Below the pieces are notes generated by a model. That model was not told the origin of the DNA. It was given only the letters and a program-made list of their open reading frames with translations, and ran no database searches. Positions 33,767-44,200 of a DNA stretch of 54,952 nucleotides are shown here, piece after piece (within the stretch, counting starts at the first letter, position 1; the number at the start of each line of letters is the position of its first letter). A program made the translations under genes and the position numbers. Origin of the DNA: Fidelibacterota bacterium (lineage in GTDB: Bacteria; Fidelibacterota; UBA8477; JABMPR01); assembly GCA_016784025.1 (NCBI GenBank), contig JADHVL010000025.1, forward strand, positions 1 to 54,952, given 5' to 3'.

Positions 33767-34999
33767 ATGAGTAACTCAATGTATTTTGAAAATGATCGTA
33801 CAAACACCTTACAAAGAAAATTTGGAATTCTTGGACAATCTGCTGGGGTTCAATCCATGCTGGAAACCATTGAGCAGGTAGCACCAACCGACATTTCAGT
33901 CTTGATTGCAGGTGAAAGTGGGTCAGGTAAGGAACTGGTTGCAGCTGCCCTTCACAAGCATTCCAGAAGATCGCATAAACCTTTCGTCATTGTAAATTGT
34001 GGGGCCATTCCTGCCGGAATAATCGAAAGTGAGCTATTTGGCCACAAGAAAGGTGCATTCACCGGTGCTGGGAGCGATAGAAAAGGATATTTTCAGGCTG
34101 CAGATGGGGGTACTATTTTTCTGGATGAAATTGGTGAAACACCACTTGAGACTCAGGTAAAATTACTACGAGTCCTGGAACAGGGTGAATTCCTACCAGT
34201 TGGTTCTTCATCCTCCATGAAGGTAGATGTGCGTATTGTGGCAGCCTCAAATAGAAATTTGGAAAAAGAGGTTGATTCCGGTTCATTTAGAAAAGATTTA
34301 TTTTACCGCCTTAAAGCTATTACGATTACTGTACCATCCTTAAGGGATAGACGTGATGATATTGCACTATTGGCCAATAAATTTGCCAATGATTGTGCCA
34401 TTCGGAATCAAATCCTATTCAAGGGATTCTCTGAAGGGGCCTTGAAGGTCATGAGTCAGCATCGCTGGCCTGGCAATATTCGTGAGTTAAAAAACTTCAT
34501 TGAAAGCATGGTCATACTGGAAAAGGGTGGGGTGATAAAGACTGAAGTTATTTATCGGTATTTGAATGCTGAATCTAGTCCTACGGAACTCAATCCCTTA
34601 CTACCGGTTAAATTGGATCGAAGCGTGGATCAGGCAGAGCGGGAGCTTATTCTTCAACAGCTCTTCATGCTCAGACGTGAAATTGCAGAGATGAAAGGTC
34701 TGATTGATGAAGGTTTAGTACCTCGGAAGACTGGTGAAAGTAATGGCGAAGAATATCATACTGCCCTGGAAGTATTGCCCGATGACCACAGTAATGAGAT
34801 TCAAGGTGATGATTCTATTACCATCCTAAATCCTCAAATGCTTGGGACACTTACGGCTGCCCAGGTCGAGAAAGAGCTTATCACCAGAAGCCTGGAACGA
34901 TTCAATTTTAATAAGCGTAAAACTGCTCAGGCCTTACAAATGGCTGAGCGAACACTCTATAGAAAGATCAAAGAGTATGAGATTGTTAAAGAAAATTAG
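33767..34999 (+). CDS. Sigma-54-dependent transcriptional activator without a receiver domain
   Basis: 410-residue bacterial enhancer-binding protein. The AAA+ domain starts almost at the N-terminus (about 20-255): Walker A GESGSGKE (about 49), the sigma-54-contacting loop GAFTGA (about 96-101), Walker [12 protein letters not shown], and [16 protein letters not shown] linker with a helical segment ([21 protein letters not shown]) leads to a Fis-type helix-turn-helix (about 365-408, [21 protein letters not shown]). With no sensory domain it may be regulated by expression level or partner proteins. It sits between uvrB and lptE and overlaps lptE by 23 bases. Confidence 0.95.
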   Translation: MSNSMYFENDRTNTLQRKFGILGQSAGVQSMLETIEQVAPTDISVLIAGESGSGKELVAAALHKHSRRSHKPFVIVNCGAIPAGIIESELFGHKKGAFTGAGSDRKGYFQAADGGTIFLDEIGETPLETQVKLLRVLEQGEFLPVGSSSSMKVDVRIVAASNRNLEKEVDSGSFRKDLFYRLKAITITVPSLRDRRDDIALLANKFANDCAIRNQILFKGFSEGALKVMSQHRWPGNIRELKNFIESMVILEKGGVIKTEVIYRYLNAESSPTELNPLLPVKLDRSVDQAERELILQQLFMLRREIAEMKGLIDEGLVPRKTGESNGEEYHTALEVLPDDHSNEIQGDDSITILNPQMLGTLTAAQVEKELITRSLERFNFNKRKTAQALQMAERTLYRKIKEYEIVKEN

Positions 35000-35498
35000 C
35001 CCCATTCTATTTACAGCAATTTTCGTTGCTGGGTGCGGTATCTATTCATTTAAAGGGAGTATTCCCGATCATCTTCACGATGTGGAGTTGGTCACCTTTA
35101 AGAATTTGACCACTGAATTTGCTGTTGAGACAGATATTGAAGAGGCACTCACAGAAAGAATGCTCAACGAACAATTACTCTCTCTTTCAGCAAAAGAGAC
35201 CCCTGATTCTCATATTGAAGGCAAAATTAATAGTATCACAGATAAGCCTAATAGCTTTGATGAGAACGAAAATATTTTAGAATATCGTCTTGAATTTCGC
35301 GGAGAGGTGATCTGGTATGACCATATTCGTGAGACAGAGATATTTAAAAAGAATTTTACGGTTTTCGGCACCTACTTTAGTGAAGACGAAAATGCCAATC
35401 GAAGTGATGCCGAAAAACTTATGCGCGAAGATGCGTATACTGAAACGATTGAAAAACTGATTGATTTTATTATTGAATCGATGACGGAAGAATGGTAG
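34977..35498 (+). CDS. lptE: LPS-assembly lipoprotein LptE-like
   Basis: 173-residue outer-membrane lipoprotein. The signal peptide [20 protein letters not shown] ends in a clean lipobox. The mature start [27 protein letters not shown], and later [12 protein letters not shown], match the LptE/RlpB-like family that plugs the LptD barrel in LPS export. A longer upstream reading frame exists only because it lies inside the sigma-54 activator gene; the ATG at 34977 is the start that gives a signal peptide. The 3' end overlaps the region of the asnS start. Confidence 0.85.
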   Translation: MRLLKKISPILFTAIFVAGCGIYSFKGSIPDHLHDVELVTFKNLTTEFAVETDIEEALTERMLNEQLLSLSAKETPDSHIEGKINSITDKPNSFDENENILEYRLEFRGEVIWYDHIRETEIFKKNFTVFGTYFSEDENANRSDAEKLMREDAYTETIEKLIDFIIESMTEEW

Positions 35499-35500
35499 TA

Positions 35501-36814
35501 ATGGAAAAACAAGGCAAGGACATGCAAGAATACTTTATACAGAATGCAAAAGATTTCGTAGGGGAGACTGTTACGCTCAAAGGATGGGCCTACAACGTCC
35601 GTAAAGGTGGTAAAATCTGGTTCCTGCTGCTTCGAGATGGTACAGGCATCATGCAATGCGTGGTAACTAAATTCGACGCCGATGAGGATTCCTTTGATAT
35701 AAAAACCCTGATTACACAGGAATCATCAGTCATCGTAACAGGGGAAGTGAAGGAAGAACCACGGTCTCCAGGCGGTTATGAAATGTTGGTTCTTTCAATG
35801 GAGCTGGTATCGGTATCAGATGAGTACCCCATATCAAAGAAAGAGCATGGGACAGATTATTTAATGGACAATCGCCATCTATGGCTGCGTTCTAAAAGAC
35901 AACACGCTATTATTCGTATTCGCCACACTATAGTCAAAGCCATCAGAGATTACTTCGATGATCGCAATTTTACTCTGGTAGATTCACCGATTTTCCAGAA
36001 AGCCGCTACAGAAGGAACTGCTACGCTGTTCGAGACTGATTATTTTGGAGAGAAAGCTTTTTTAACACAAAGCGGACAGCTCTATGGTGAAGCTGGTGCA
36101 GCTGCTTTTGGAAAAATCTACTGTTTTGGTCCAACTTTCAGAGCAGAAAAATCGAAAACACGTCGTCACCTCACTGAATTCTGGATGGTAGAACCTGAGA
36201 TGGCCTACTATGACCTGGATATGAACATGGATGTGGCTGAAGATTTCGTTTTTTACATTGTTTCACAAGTTTTAGAGCATCGTAAACCTGAGCTGGAAAC
36301 GCTTGAGCGAGACATTTCCAAATTAGAAGCTATTCAGAAACCATTTCCTCGCATATCATACACTGATGCTGTCAAGCTTCTGAATGACAATGGCGTTGAG
36401 TTTAAATGGGGTGATGACTTCGGTGGTAGTGATGAAACCATTATTTCAAGTCAGTTTGAAAGTCCTGTCATGGTGCATCGTTATCCGTCAGCCATTAAGG
36501 CATTTTATATGAAACGTGATCCTGAAAACGATAAACAGGCCATGGCATTAGATATGTTAGCTCCTGAAGGCTACGGAGAAATCATTGGTGGCTCACAGCG
36601 TGAGGATGATATAGAAGCCCTGGTTGGTCGGATAAAGGAGGATGGTGCCACAGAAGAAGACTACAGTTGGTACCTGGATTTACGTCGATATGGTTCTTTC
36701 CCGCATTCAGGTTTTGGATTGGGTGTTGAAAGGGTTGTAGCCTGGCTGTGCGGCTTACATCATATTCGTGAAACCATTCCCTTCCCACGTACTATTTCCC
36801 GCCTGAATCCATGA
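35501..36814 (+). CDS. asnS: Asparaginyl-tRNA synthetase
   Basis: Class IIb synthetase, 437 residues. An N-terminal OB-fold anticodon-binding domain (about 15-110, [26 protein letters not shown]) is followed by the class II core: motif 1 near [22 protein letters not shown], motif 2 [27 protein letters not shown], and motif 3 [16 protein letters not shown]. The AsnRS rather than AspRS identity rests on the [16 protein letters not shown] pattern and length. ATG at 35492 is too close to GGAAG (1 base). ATG at 35501 has it 10 bases upstream, and ATG at 35522 is a further alternative. Confidence 0.95.
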   Translation: MEKQGKDMQEYFIQNAKDFVGETVTLKGWAYNVRKGGKIWFLLLRDGTGIMQCVVTKFDADEDSFDIKTLITQESSVIVTGEVKEEPRSPGGYEMLVLSMELVSVSDEYPISKKEHGTDYLMDNRHLWLRSKRQHAIIRIRHTIVKAIRDYFDDRNFTLVDSPIFQKAATEGTATLFETDYFGEKAFLTQSGQLYGEAGAAAFGKIYCFGPTFRAEKSKTRRHLTEFWMVEPEMAYYDLDMNMDVAEDFVFYIVSQVLEHRKPELETLERDISKLEAIQKPFPRISYTDAVKLLNDNGVEFKWGDDFGGSDETIISSQFESPVMVHRYPSAIKAFYMKRDPENDKQAMALDMLAPEGYGEIIGGSQREDDIEALVGRIKEDGATEEDYSWYLDLRRYGSFPHSGFGLGVERVVAWLCGLHHIRETIPFPRTISRLNP

Positions 36815-37284
36815 TGAATTCTGCACCCAGCAAACGAATAGCCATTATTGGAGCAAGAGACGCAAGTCCTGCAGGAATCCAATTCGCCTATGAAACGGGC
36901 AAACTCCTCGCTGAGAGTGGAGCAATTGTGTATACTGGCGGCGGTTTAGGCATCATGGAGGCGGCCAGTAAAGGTGCCAAAGCAGCTGATGGTATCGTGG
37001 CAGGAATTCTTAAAGATTCAGATGGTCTTGATGCCAATGATTTCATTGACGTTCCCATTATGACTGGCATGGGCGATCTCCGTAATGCTATCATCATCAG
37101 GTCAGTTCATGCTGCCATCGCAGTGGAGGGAGCTTACGGCACCTTGTCTGAAATCGCCTACACACTGGGATATGGCAAACCTGTAGTTGGGTATAATTCA
37201 TGGGATATTAAGGGCGTAGAGTCTGTCCATACTCCTGAAACTGCTGTAAAAAGGATATTCGAATTGATCGGGGATGCAGACTAA
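36811..37284 (+). CDS. TIGR00725/LOG-family nucleotide-binding protein
   Basis: 157-residue single Rossmann-fold protein of the SLOG/lysine-decarboxylase-like group: an N-terminal [13 protein letters not shown], the [20 protein letters not shown] loop, and [24 protein letters not shown], which takes the place of the PGGxGTxxE motif (Gly-Gly changed to Glu-Gly-Ala-Tyr). Cytokinin-activating LOG enzymes need the PGGxGT Glu, and a Glu is kept here in TLSE. The true substrate is unknown. It overlaps asnS (ATGA) and nadE (TAATG) tightly. Confidence 0.85.
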   Translation: MMNSAPSKRIAIIGARDASPAGIQFAYETGKLLAESGAIVYTGGGLGIMEAASKGAKAADGIVAGILKDSDGLDANDFIDVPIMTGMGDLRNAIIIRSVHAAIAVEGAYGTLSEIAYTLGYGKPVVGYNSWDIKGVESVHTPETAVKRIFELIGDAD

Positions 37285-38927
37285 TGGTTAATGATCTTAA
37301 ATTAGTTATCGCCCAGGTCAATCCAACTGTAGGCGCCTTACAGGCTAATACAGAACAGGCTTTATCTATAATGGAGCAGATGGAGGCCTCAGGGAAAGAT
37401 TTATTGGTCTTTCCAGAAATGTTTATACCAGGATATCCACCTCAGGATCTCATTCTTGAAAAACATTTTATCCTGGAAAACCAAAAGATGGTGGACAAGC
37501 TGGCTGCGGCCTCAGGCGAAATGCTCACACTTATTGGAGCTATTCACTATGATGGGGCTGATACCTATAATGGTGTCGCCGTCCTTCAGAATGGAGAACT
37601 CATCCAATGGGTTCATAAATCGTTGCTACCCACCTATGATGTGTTTGATGAATGGCGTTATTTCAAACCTGGCCGCGATAATGAGCCAGTAGCCATTACT
37701 TTTCGAAATGGTGAAACACTCCGCCTGGGAATTCATATCTGCGAAGATTTGTGGGATGAAAATATTGATTATAAAATTTGTGATATTCTCGGTGACAGAG
37801 GTGTTGATCTCTTCATTAACTTATCTGCTTCGCCCTTTGTAACTAATAAGTATATTGAGCGTAGTAACCTGATAGTCAATAAGATAGAGAAATATAATAA
37901 ACCATATATTTATGTGAATTTAGTCGGGGGCCAGGATCAACTTGTATTTGATGGGATGTCAATGGTTGCCGATGAAAATGGTGAGTGGGTCCATATTTGC
38001 CCTCAATTCAACGAAGGCATATGTGAGATAGTCCTGCCGGCTTCTCCAGATACAAGAACCACGGTAAAACTACCAAATATCTCAAAAGAAGAACAGGTTT
38101 TCAAAGGATTGGTCCTTGGTGTACATGATTACTTTGCCAAAACGGGACACACCAAGGCAGTTCTGGGCTTATCTGGTGGTATTGACTCTGCCGTCACTGC
38201 AGCTATTGCTGTGGAAGCTCTGGGTGCTGATAATGTTCTCGGTATTGCTATGCCTTCCAAATATTCTTCTCAACACAGTGTTACAGATGCAGATGTACTT
38301 GCAGCCAATCTAGGTATGAAATATCTGAACGTACCTATAGCCACTATTTTCGATGGATTCCAGAGCACCTACTCTCAGATACTTGGTGCACCCATCAGCG
38401 GCCTTCCTGAGGAAAATTTACAGGCTAGAATTCGCGGAAATATCTTGATGAGCTTTTCCAATAAAGATGGCAGCTTACTTCTCACAACAGGCAATAAGAC
38501 TGAAATTGCCCTGGGATATTGCACGCTTTATGGAGATATGTCAGGCGGATTGGCAGTGATAAGCGATATAGGGAAACGTATGGTTTACCGCCTTGCCAAC
38601 TACTATAATGATATCAACGATAGTGAAATCATTCCCCAAAATACCATTACTAAAGAGCCCAGTGCTGAACTTCGAGACAACCAGGTGGATCCCTTTGATT
38701 ATGAGGTCGTGGGACCCTTGGTAAATGCCATTATTGAGGAACATTCTGATCTTGAGACCCTCGTGGCTAAAGGTTGGGATGAAGAACTGGTTAAGGATCT
38801 CCTCCACAAGGTGAGAATTAATGAGTATAAGCGTCAACAAATGCCTCCTGGAATACGGGTTTCGTCGAAAGCTTTTGGTATTGGCCGTCGTATGCCAATT
38901 GTGAACCACTACCGTCAAGACAAATAA
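37284..38927 (+). CDS. nadE: Glutamine-dependent NAD+ synthetase
   Basis: 547-residue two-domain enzyme that makes NAD+ from nicotinate adenine dinucleotide. The N-terminal nitrilase-type glutaminase domain has its Glu-Lys-Cys triad in VFPEMFIPGYPPQDL (about 46), HKSLLPTYDVFDEWRYF (about 112) and HICEDLWDE (about 153). The C-terminal synthetase domain begins near 270 with the ATP pyrophosphatase P-loop LSGGIDSAVT (about 296) and has GNKTEIALGY and PSAELRDNQVDPFDY further on. The glutamine-dependent form is about 540-680 residues long; this one is complete. It ends 158 bases before dnaK. Confidence 0.97.
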   Translation: MVNDLKLVIAQVNPTVGALQANTEQALSIMEQMEASGKDLLVFPEMFIPGYPPQDLILEKHFILENQKMVDKLAAASGEMLTLIGAIHYDGADTYNGVAVLQNGELIQWVHKSLLPTYDVFDEWRYFKPGRDNEPVAITFRNGETLRLGIHICEDLWDENIDYKICDILGDRGVDLFINLSASPFVTNKYIERSNLIVNKIEKYNKPYIYVNLVGGQDQLVFDGMSMVADENGEWVHICPQFNEGICEIVLPASPDTRTTVKLPNISKEEQVFKGLVLGVHDYFAKTGHTKAVLGLSGGIDSAVTAAIAVEALGADNVLGIAMPSKYSSQHSVTDADVLAANLGMKYLNVPIATIFDGFQSTYSQILGAPISGLPEENLQARIRGNILMSFSNKDGSLLLTTGNKTEIALGYCTLYGDMSGGLAVISDIGKRMVYRLANYYNDINDSEIIPQNTITKEPSAELRDNQVDPFDYEVVGPLVNAIIEEHSDLETLVAKGWDEELVKDLLHKVRINEYKRQQMPPGIRVSSKAFGIGRRMPIVNHYRQDK

Positions 38928-38951
38928 TAACTCCTCTCCTTCATCATTCAT

Positions 38952-38974
38952 CATGCCATATCGGCATGTATATT
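38952..38974 (+). promoter_or_regulatory. Inverted repeat and -10 box upstream of dnaK, candidate operator
   Basis: CATGCC (38952-38957) and GGCATG (38963-38968) form a perfect 6-bp inverted repeat with a 5-base spacer, directly followed by TATATT (38969-38974), the -10 form seen before other genes here. A third GGCATG occurs at 38994-38999. No CIRCE element (TTAGCACTC-N9-GAGTGCTAA) is present, so this repeat is a candidate for a heat-shock or other regulator site. It could also be a weak nadE terminator, but no T run follows. Confidence 0.35.
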
Positions 38975-39008
38975 TACAATAATGCGCCTTTATGGCATGA
39001 ATGATCTG

Positions 39009-39024
39009 TTGGCACAAGACTTGT
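39009..39024 (+). promoter_or_regulatory. Sigma-54-like promoter sequence upstream of dnaK
   Basis: TTGGCAC (39009-39015), five bases, and TTGT (39021-39024) resemble the -24/-12 consensus TGGCAC-N5-TTGC, with GT in place of the near-invariant GC. Transcription would start near 39036, 50 bases before the ATG. Given one match with a flaw at a key base, this is only suggestive. Confidence 0.2.
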
Positions 39025-39085
39025 CATGGTAGTGGTGCTATGAATTGCGAAGCAAATATAAGTGAACATATAATCGAGGTGAAAA

Positions 39086-41005
39086 ATGGGTAAAGTTATT
39101 GGTATTGATTTAGGTACCACAAATTCTTGCGTATCCGTAATTGAGGGGAAAGACTCTGTAGTAATTACGAACGCCGAGGGAGGAAGAACTACTCCTTCAG
39201 TTGTTGCATTCACGAAAGAGGGGAATCGACTTGTAGGACAGCCTGCCAAAAGACAGGCCATTACCAATCCTACTAACACAATCTATTCTGTAAAAAGATT
39301 TATGGGTCGTAAGTTTACTGAAGTAGAACGCGAAATCGAAGAAGTTCCATATAAAATTATTAGTGGCCCAGGCGGTCGCAGCCAGATTCAGGTAGGCGAT
39401 GATTCTTACTCACCACCAGAAATTTCAGCCATGGTACTTCAGAAAATGAAGCAAACTGCTGAAGAATATCTTGGTGAAAAAGTCGACGATGCCGTTGTCA
39501 CCGTACCTGCATACTTTAATGATTCTCAACGTCAAGCGACCAAGGATGCTGGTAAAATTGCCGGTTTGAATGTCCTACGTATTATCAACGAGCCAACTGC
39601 AGCCGCTCTGGCTTATGGGTTGGACAAGAAAAATGATGAAACCATTGCAGTATTTGACCTAGGTGGTGGAACTTTTGATGTTTCCGTACTTGAGCTCGGT
39701 GATGGAGTTTTCGAGGTAAAATCAACTAATGGCGATACTCACCTGGGTGGTGACGATTGGGATCAGGCCATCATTGAATGGCTTGTAAGTGAATTTAAGA
39801 AAACTGAAGGCATTGATCTTTCTAAAGATGCTATGGGTATGCAGAGGCTTAAAGAAGCTGCAGAAAAAGCTAAAGTTGAGCTTTCGAGCACCAGCTCTAC
39901 CGAGATTAACCTGCCATATATCACAGCAGATCAGACCGGTCCAAAGCACCTGGTAATCACACTTTCCCGTGCCAAGTTTGAAAGCTTAACCGAAGATCTA
40001 TTCAAGCGACTAAAACAACCTTGTATCAATGCTATCAAGGATGCTGGGTTAGCGGCTAGCGAAATCAACGAAGTTATTCTCGTTGGTGGATCCACTCGTA
40101 TTCCCAAGGTTCAGGAAATCGTCCAGGAAATTTTTGGAAGAGAACCAAACCGAGGTGTAAATCCTGATGAAGTAGTAGCCATGGGTGCAGCTATTCAGGG
40201 TGGAGTACTTTCTGGTACAGTATCTGATGTTCTGTTGCTTGATGTTACGCCACTTTCAGTGGGTATTGAAACACTTGGAGGCGTGTGTTCACGTCTTATT
40301 GAGAGAAATACTACGATTCCCACCAAGAAAAGTGAAAATTATTCTACTGCAGCTGACAATCAAACACAGGTAGAAATTCACATTCTTCAAGGTGAACGCC
40401 AGATGGCGGCCGACAATAAATCAATGGGTCGCTTTATTCTTGATGGCATTCCACCTGCTCCACGTGGGATACCTCAGATCGAGGTTACCTTTGATATTGA
40501 TGCCAATGGTATCATGCATGTCTCTGCTAAGGACAAGGCTTCTGGCAAAGAGCAATCGATTCGGATTGAGGCATCAAGTGGATTAACTGATGCTGAGAAG
40601 GAAGAGATGATCAATGATGCTGAAAAGCATGCTGATGAAGATACTAAAGCAAGAGAACTCATCGATACGAAAAATCAGGCAGATGCCATGATTTACTCAA
40701 CTGAGAAAAACTTGAAAGAGTATGGTGACAAAGTTCCTGGTGAAATGCGTGCCATGATTGAGGAAAAAGTTGAAGCATTAAAATCTGTAAATACTGGAAC
40801 GGACAAGGTTGCGATTGACAAAGCTATCGCTGCACTTACCGAGATATGGAATCAGGCTTCTGGCTCCATGTATGAAGCTGCCAAAGATGACGCAGAACAA
40901 CCTGCCGCTGAAGGTGCTGAACAGGCAAGCGGTAAAGCTTCCAATGATGAGGAAGTTGAAGAAGCTGACTTTGAAGTAGTGGACGACGCCGAACCAAAAG
41001 AGTAG
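39086..41005 (+). CDS. dnaK: Molecular chaperone DnaK (Hsp70)
   Basis: 639-residue ATP-dependent chaperone. The ATPase domain starts with [14 protein letters not shown], has the [15 protein letters not shown] and [18 protein letters not shown] phosphate loops and [11 protein letters not shown]. The substrate-binding domain follows after the [14 protein letters not shown] linker (about 385), and the C-terminal lid ends in the acidic tail [10 protein letters not shown], typical of bacterial DnaK. The ribosome-binding site GAGGTG precedes the ATG by 5 bases. grpE, dnaJ and hrcA are not adjacent, so this is a stand-alone dnaK. A strong terminator follows. Confidence 0.98.
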   Translation: MGKVIGIDLGTTNSCVSVIEGKDSVVITNAEGGRTTPSVVAFTKEGNRLVGQPAKRQAITNPTNTIYSVKRFMGRKFTEVEREIEEVPYKIISGPGGRSQIQVGDDSYSPPEISAMVLQKMKQTAEEYLGEKVDDAVVTVPAYFNDSQRQATKDAGKIAGLNVLRIINEPTAAALAYGLDKKNDETIAVFDLGGGTFDVSVLELGDGVFEVKSTNGDTHLGGDDWDQAIIEWLVSEFKKTEGIDLSKDAMGMQRLKEAAEKAKVELSSTSSTEINLPYITADQTGPKHLVITLSRAKFESLTEDLFKRLKQPCINAIKDAGLAASEINEVILVGGSTRIPKVQEIVQEIFGREPNRGVNPDEVVAMGAAIQGGVLSGTVSDVLLLDVTPLSVGIETLGGVCSRLIERNTTIPTKKSENYSTAADNQTQVEIHILQGERQMAADNKSMGRFILDGIPPAPRGIPQIEVTFDIDANGIMHVSAKDKASGKEQSIRIEASSGLTDAEKEEMINDAEKHADEDTKARELIDTKNQADAMIYSTEKNLKEYGDKVPGEMRAMIEEKVEALKSVNTGTDKVAIDKAIAALTEIWNQASGSMYEAAKDDAEQPAAEGAEQASGKASNDEEVEEADFEVVDDAEPKE

Positions 41006-41048
41006 TTAAATGATGCGGGGCAACTGCTCCAGCATCAATTGAATAAAG

Positions 41049-41095
41049 GAAAATGATCAGATAACCCAAGTGTTATTCTGGTCATTTTCTTTTAT
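41049..41095 (+). terminator. Strong rho-independent terminator of dnaK
   Basis: A 17-18 bp stem (GAAAATGATCAGATAAC at 41049-41065 with GTTATTCTGGTCATTTTC at 41072-41089, with a few mismatches or G-T pairs), a 6-base loop and a T-rich 3' side (TTTCTTTT). Confidence 0.85.
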
Positions 41096-41235
41096 CTGAG
41101 AATTGAGATACGGAATATCACGCTTTTCTTCCATTAAATACTTCATGTAAAATGGTGAACCATTCCGGTTCTAAGAGGTAGAAATATGGCAAAACCTCTA
41201 TAAATTCAAGGCCAAGTGAAAGGGCAAATGAGTAG
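41096..41235 (+). promoter_or_regulatory. Leader region of the tamB-like gene
   Basis: The region holds AATGG-TGAA-CCATT (41150-41163), an AGAGGT/ACCTCT hairpin (41176-41201) and a -10-like TATAAATT directly after it (about 41201). A three-codon reading frame (ATG AGT AGG TGA, 41228-41239) overlaps the GTG start of the following gene. Whether the hairpins lie in the promoter or in RNA depends on the unknown start site. Confidence 0.3.
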
Positions 41236-44200
41236 GTGAAAAGGAAAGTAGCACAATGGATAGCAGGAGGATTGCTAAGTTCAATTAGCATCCTGATATA
41301 CCTTATTCTGTTCCAGACTCATTTATTCTCCACTATAATTGTAAACTCGCTCAATAAATACATCCTGTCACCAACTGGCATTTCTATGAGTGGTGATCTT
41401 GAAGGGGGTCTTCTTCGAAAATCCATGGGTCTTCAACAATTAATGCTAGAAGTCACACTGACTGGAAATCCACTCCTGTCTGCTGATGAAATATCTGTAC
41501 TGGGTTGGGATTGGGATTGGTCCACAAAAGAACTCACCCTACAGAATCTCTTTATGGATGGATATACTATACAATCACAAAATGCTGATCAAATTTCAAA
41601 AATGGCTGGTGGATCAAAATCATCTATCTCAACTATCATTCAGAATTTTAAAGCCGAACATGGACAAGTATCATATGGGAGCGGCGACACCACCCAAACC
41701 ATTGAACTGCCATCTTTTCACTCCACCTTATGGTATATTGATGGGTTTGTTGATACAAAAATTCACTCAGCTGTTGCTATGGCCCCCTCGGTTACTAGTG
41801 ATACACTTTCAGTGACAGGTCTGCTGGGAATGGATGCCAGTGGAGAGATCAAGGTTAATGATTTGGAGTTCACTACCCCAAATCAGTCTATGAAGATCGA
41901 TTTATCCTACGCTTCAGATGATATATCGGTGAGTATGAGTGGCACCAATTTCGACGCAAACACCATTGAGAATATCACGCTCCCGTCCTGGCTCTCAGAC
42001 CTGCAGCTTAATTACGATGTTGAGGTTAAGAAGAAGGACAAGAATTTGACGATGTCAGGCAAGGGGTTTGTTCTATTCCCTGGATTTGAAATTCCTTTCG
42101 AACTGCATGATTTGGAAAGTGATACATCAGGTGATAGGTTTGATTTAACCCTGGGTCCTGAGTTAGAAAATTTTAGAATTGTTGCCTCCAGATTGCCTGG
42201 TGGTGAGCAAAGTGCACAGATATCTATGTTTCGTTTCAATTTTGAACCATTTCTCAGGGATGCCTCCATTCAATTTTCAGAACCCATTGGCGAAATTTCC
42301 ATCAGGGGTAAGCAGGATGAATTTGATATTGAGACAAGAATAGAATCATTTATGTTCAATAATCTGCGATTTGATACACTTGAATCAGATTTTACATATT
42401 CATTGGAAGAGGGCATCAATTTCTCTCACGGAACTATTACCCAGGCCAACAACAAACTCAAGTTTATGGGGAAATTATCAAAAGAGTTGATTGGTATGCA
42501 TACGGATATCGATTTCTCCGATTTTTCATTTCTTGAAGTTATGGGGACATCAAATAAAATTACAGGTGATATCTCCAGTCATCTAAAAATCGATGGAAAT
42601 CCTGATCATCTACGTTTAACCGGTGATATCCAGCCTAATAATCTTTCCTATGACAACAAACTTACGTTGACGGGCGAAGGAAAAGTTGACCTCTCCTTAA
42701 ATGCAAAAAAACTAAGCGGGGATATTGCTCTTATGGGGGAGAGTGGCTTCCTGTTTGGGGACAGCCTGCAATCCTACACCATTCTGGGAAATATTTCAGA
42801 AGACGGATACTTTATTGAAGATATGCACCTTCAAGGTATCAATAACATGGTATCAATCAGTGGTGGCTATGATCACGACCATATCATTATTAATAAACTG
42901 AACATGATTCAGGGTGAAAATCAGCTTAAACTTGCCGATACTGTTTTAGTGAGTGCCAATCCTCAAGGGATTTTCCAGCTCCCATCAAGTGTGGTTACCT
43001 TTAATAATGGCGGGGTCTCTATGGAAGGTACTTTTTCTAAGCAAGATGGGTATGCGCTGAACACAGCATTTGAACTCATAGATGTTGCCCGAGTTCTGGA
43101 TTTCTTTAGAGTAAAAGTCAATTTTAGTGGAATAACATCAGGGTCAGCTGCTATTAGCGGAAACTTGTTTGATCCAATTATTGATGCTAAACTTATTTTG
43201 AAGGATGGTGTAACACATGGTTACCCCAGCGACTCTGCCAATGTCGATCTGAGACTCACCAGCTCAGAAGTAATCAGTAATAACATCGATGCGGTTACAG
43301 CAGGTGGCTCATTGAACCTGGTTGGTAAGTTACCATGGGGATATAAAGTCAAAGGTAATGAAATTGGTGATATGCCTCAATATTTCTCCATCCTTACCGA
43401 AAACTATCGACTGCGAGATCTGAATTTTACATCCATCGTGGGCATGCCAATTTCAGGACGAGCAACTGGTTCCTTATCCATTCGTGGGACACCCCTTGAT
43501 ACTAAAATGGATGCACAACTATCCCTTTCCGGGGCCGCTTTTGATACCCTGAAATTCTCGCATGGTTATTCCGAATTAACCTACGAAGGAAATCTTCTCA
43601 CCTTTGATACGTTATCTATGGTCAGTAATTGGGGCTATGGCTCTGGAGCGGGATTCATGCCCGTTTCTCTTGATCTGATAGCCCAGGACCGACTGTCAGT
43701 CGCCTCGCGGGATATGGGACTTGACTTTGAGTTCAACCTCAGTGAAATGCCATTTTTGTCATCATATATTTCCTCAATAGACGCCATACAAGGTGATTTT
43801 ATCGGGACACTTGGATTTACTGGACCCATGGCATCTCCCATAAGAAATGGTAAGATAAGAGGACACAATGCTCGTCTAGAAATTTCATTGTTGGGAAATC
43901 CCATTACAAACATTCATGCGGAGATTACCGTACTTGATAATACTTTGATTATTGACCATTTCTCCGGCCGTATGAATTTTTCCGAAGGCTCAAATTTGAA
44001 CACCCAGGGGGCAATGGGTTGGATGGCCGAAAAAGCTGGAGATTTGATTGGTGTTAATGCAACTGAAACTTATGCTGGAGAAGTGACGGCAACGGGTGGT
44101 CTTGATTTGACTTCATTCTTTGAACCTCGTTTTGATATCCAACTAAAAGCGAATGAAGTCTATTATAGAAGTACAGATGGCCTCATTGAAGCCATCGCTG

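Noticed and set aside
33364..33807. 147-codon minus-strand frame opposite the end of uvrB
   Set aside because: It lies inside well-supported uvrB and overlaps the next gene. The sequence shows no domain, only the mirror of uvrB codon use.
38952..38968. Terminator of nadE
   Set aside because: The CATGCC/GGCATG stem is only 6 bp and is followed by TATATTTAC, not a T run. A promoter or operator role fits better.
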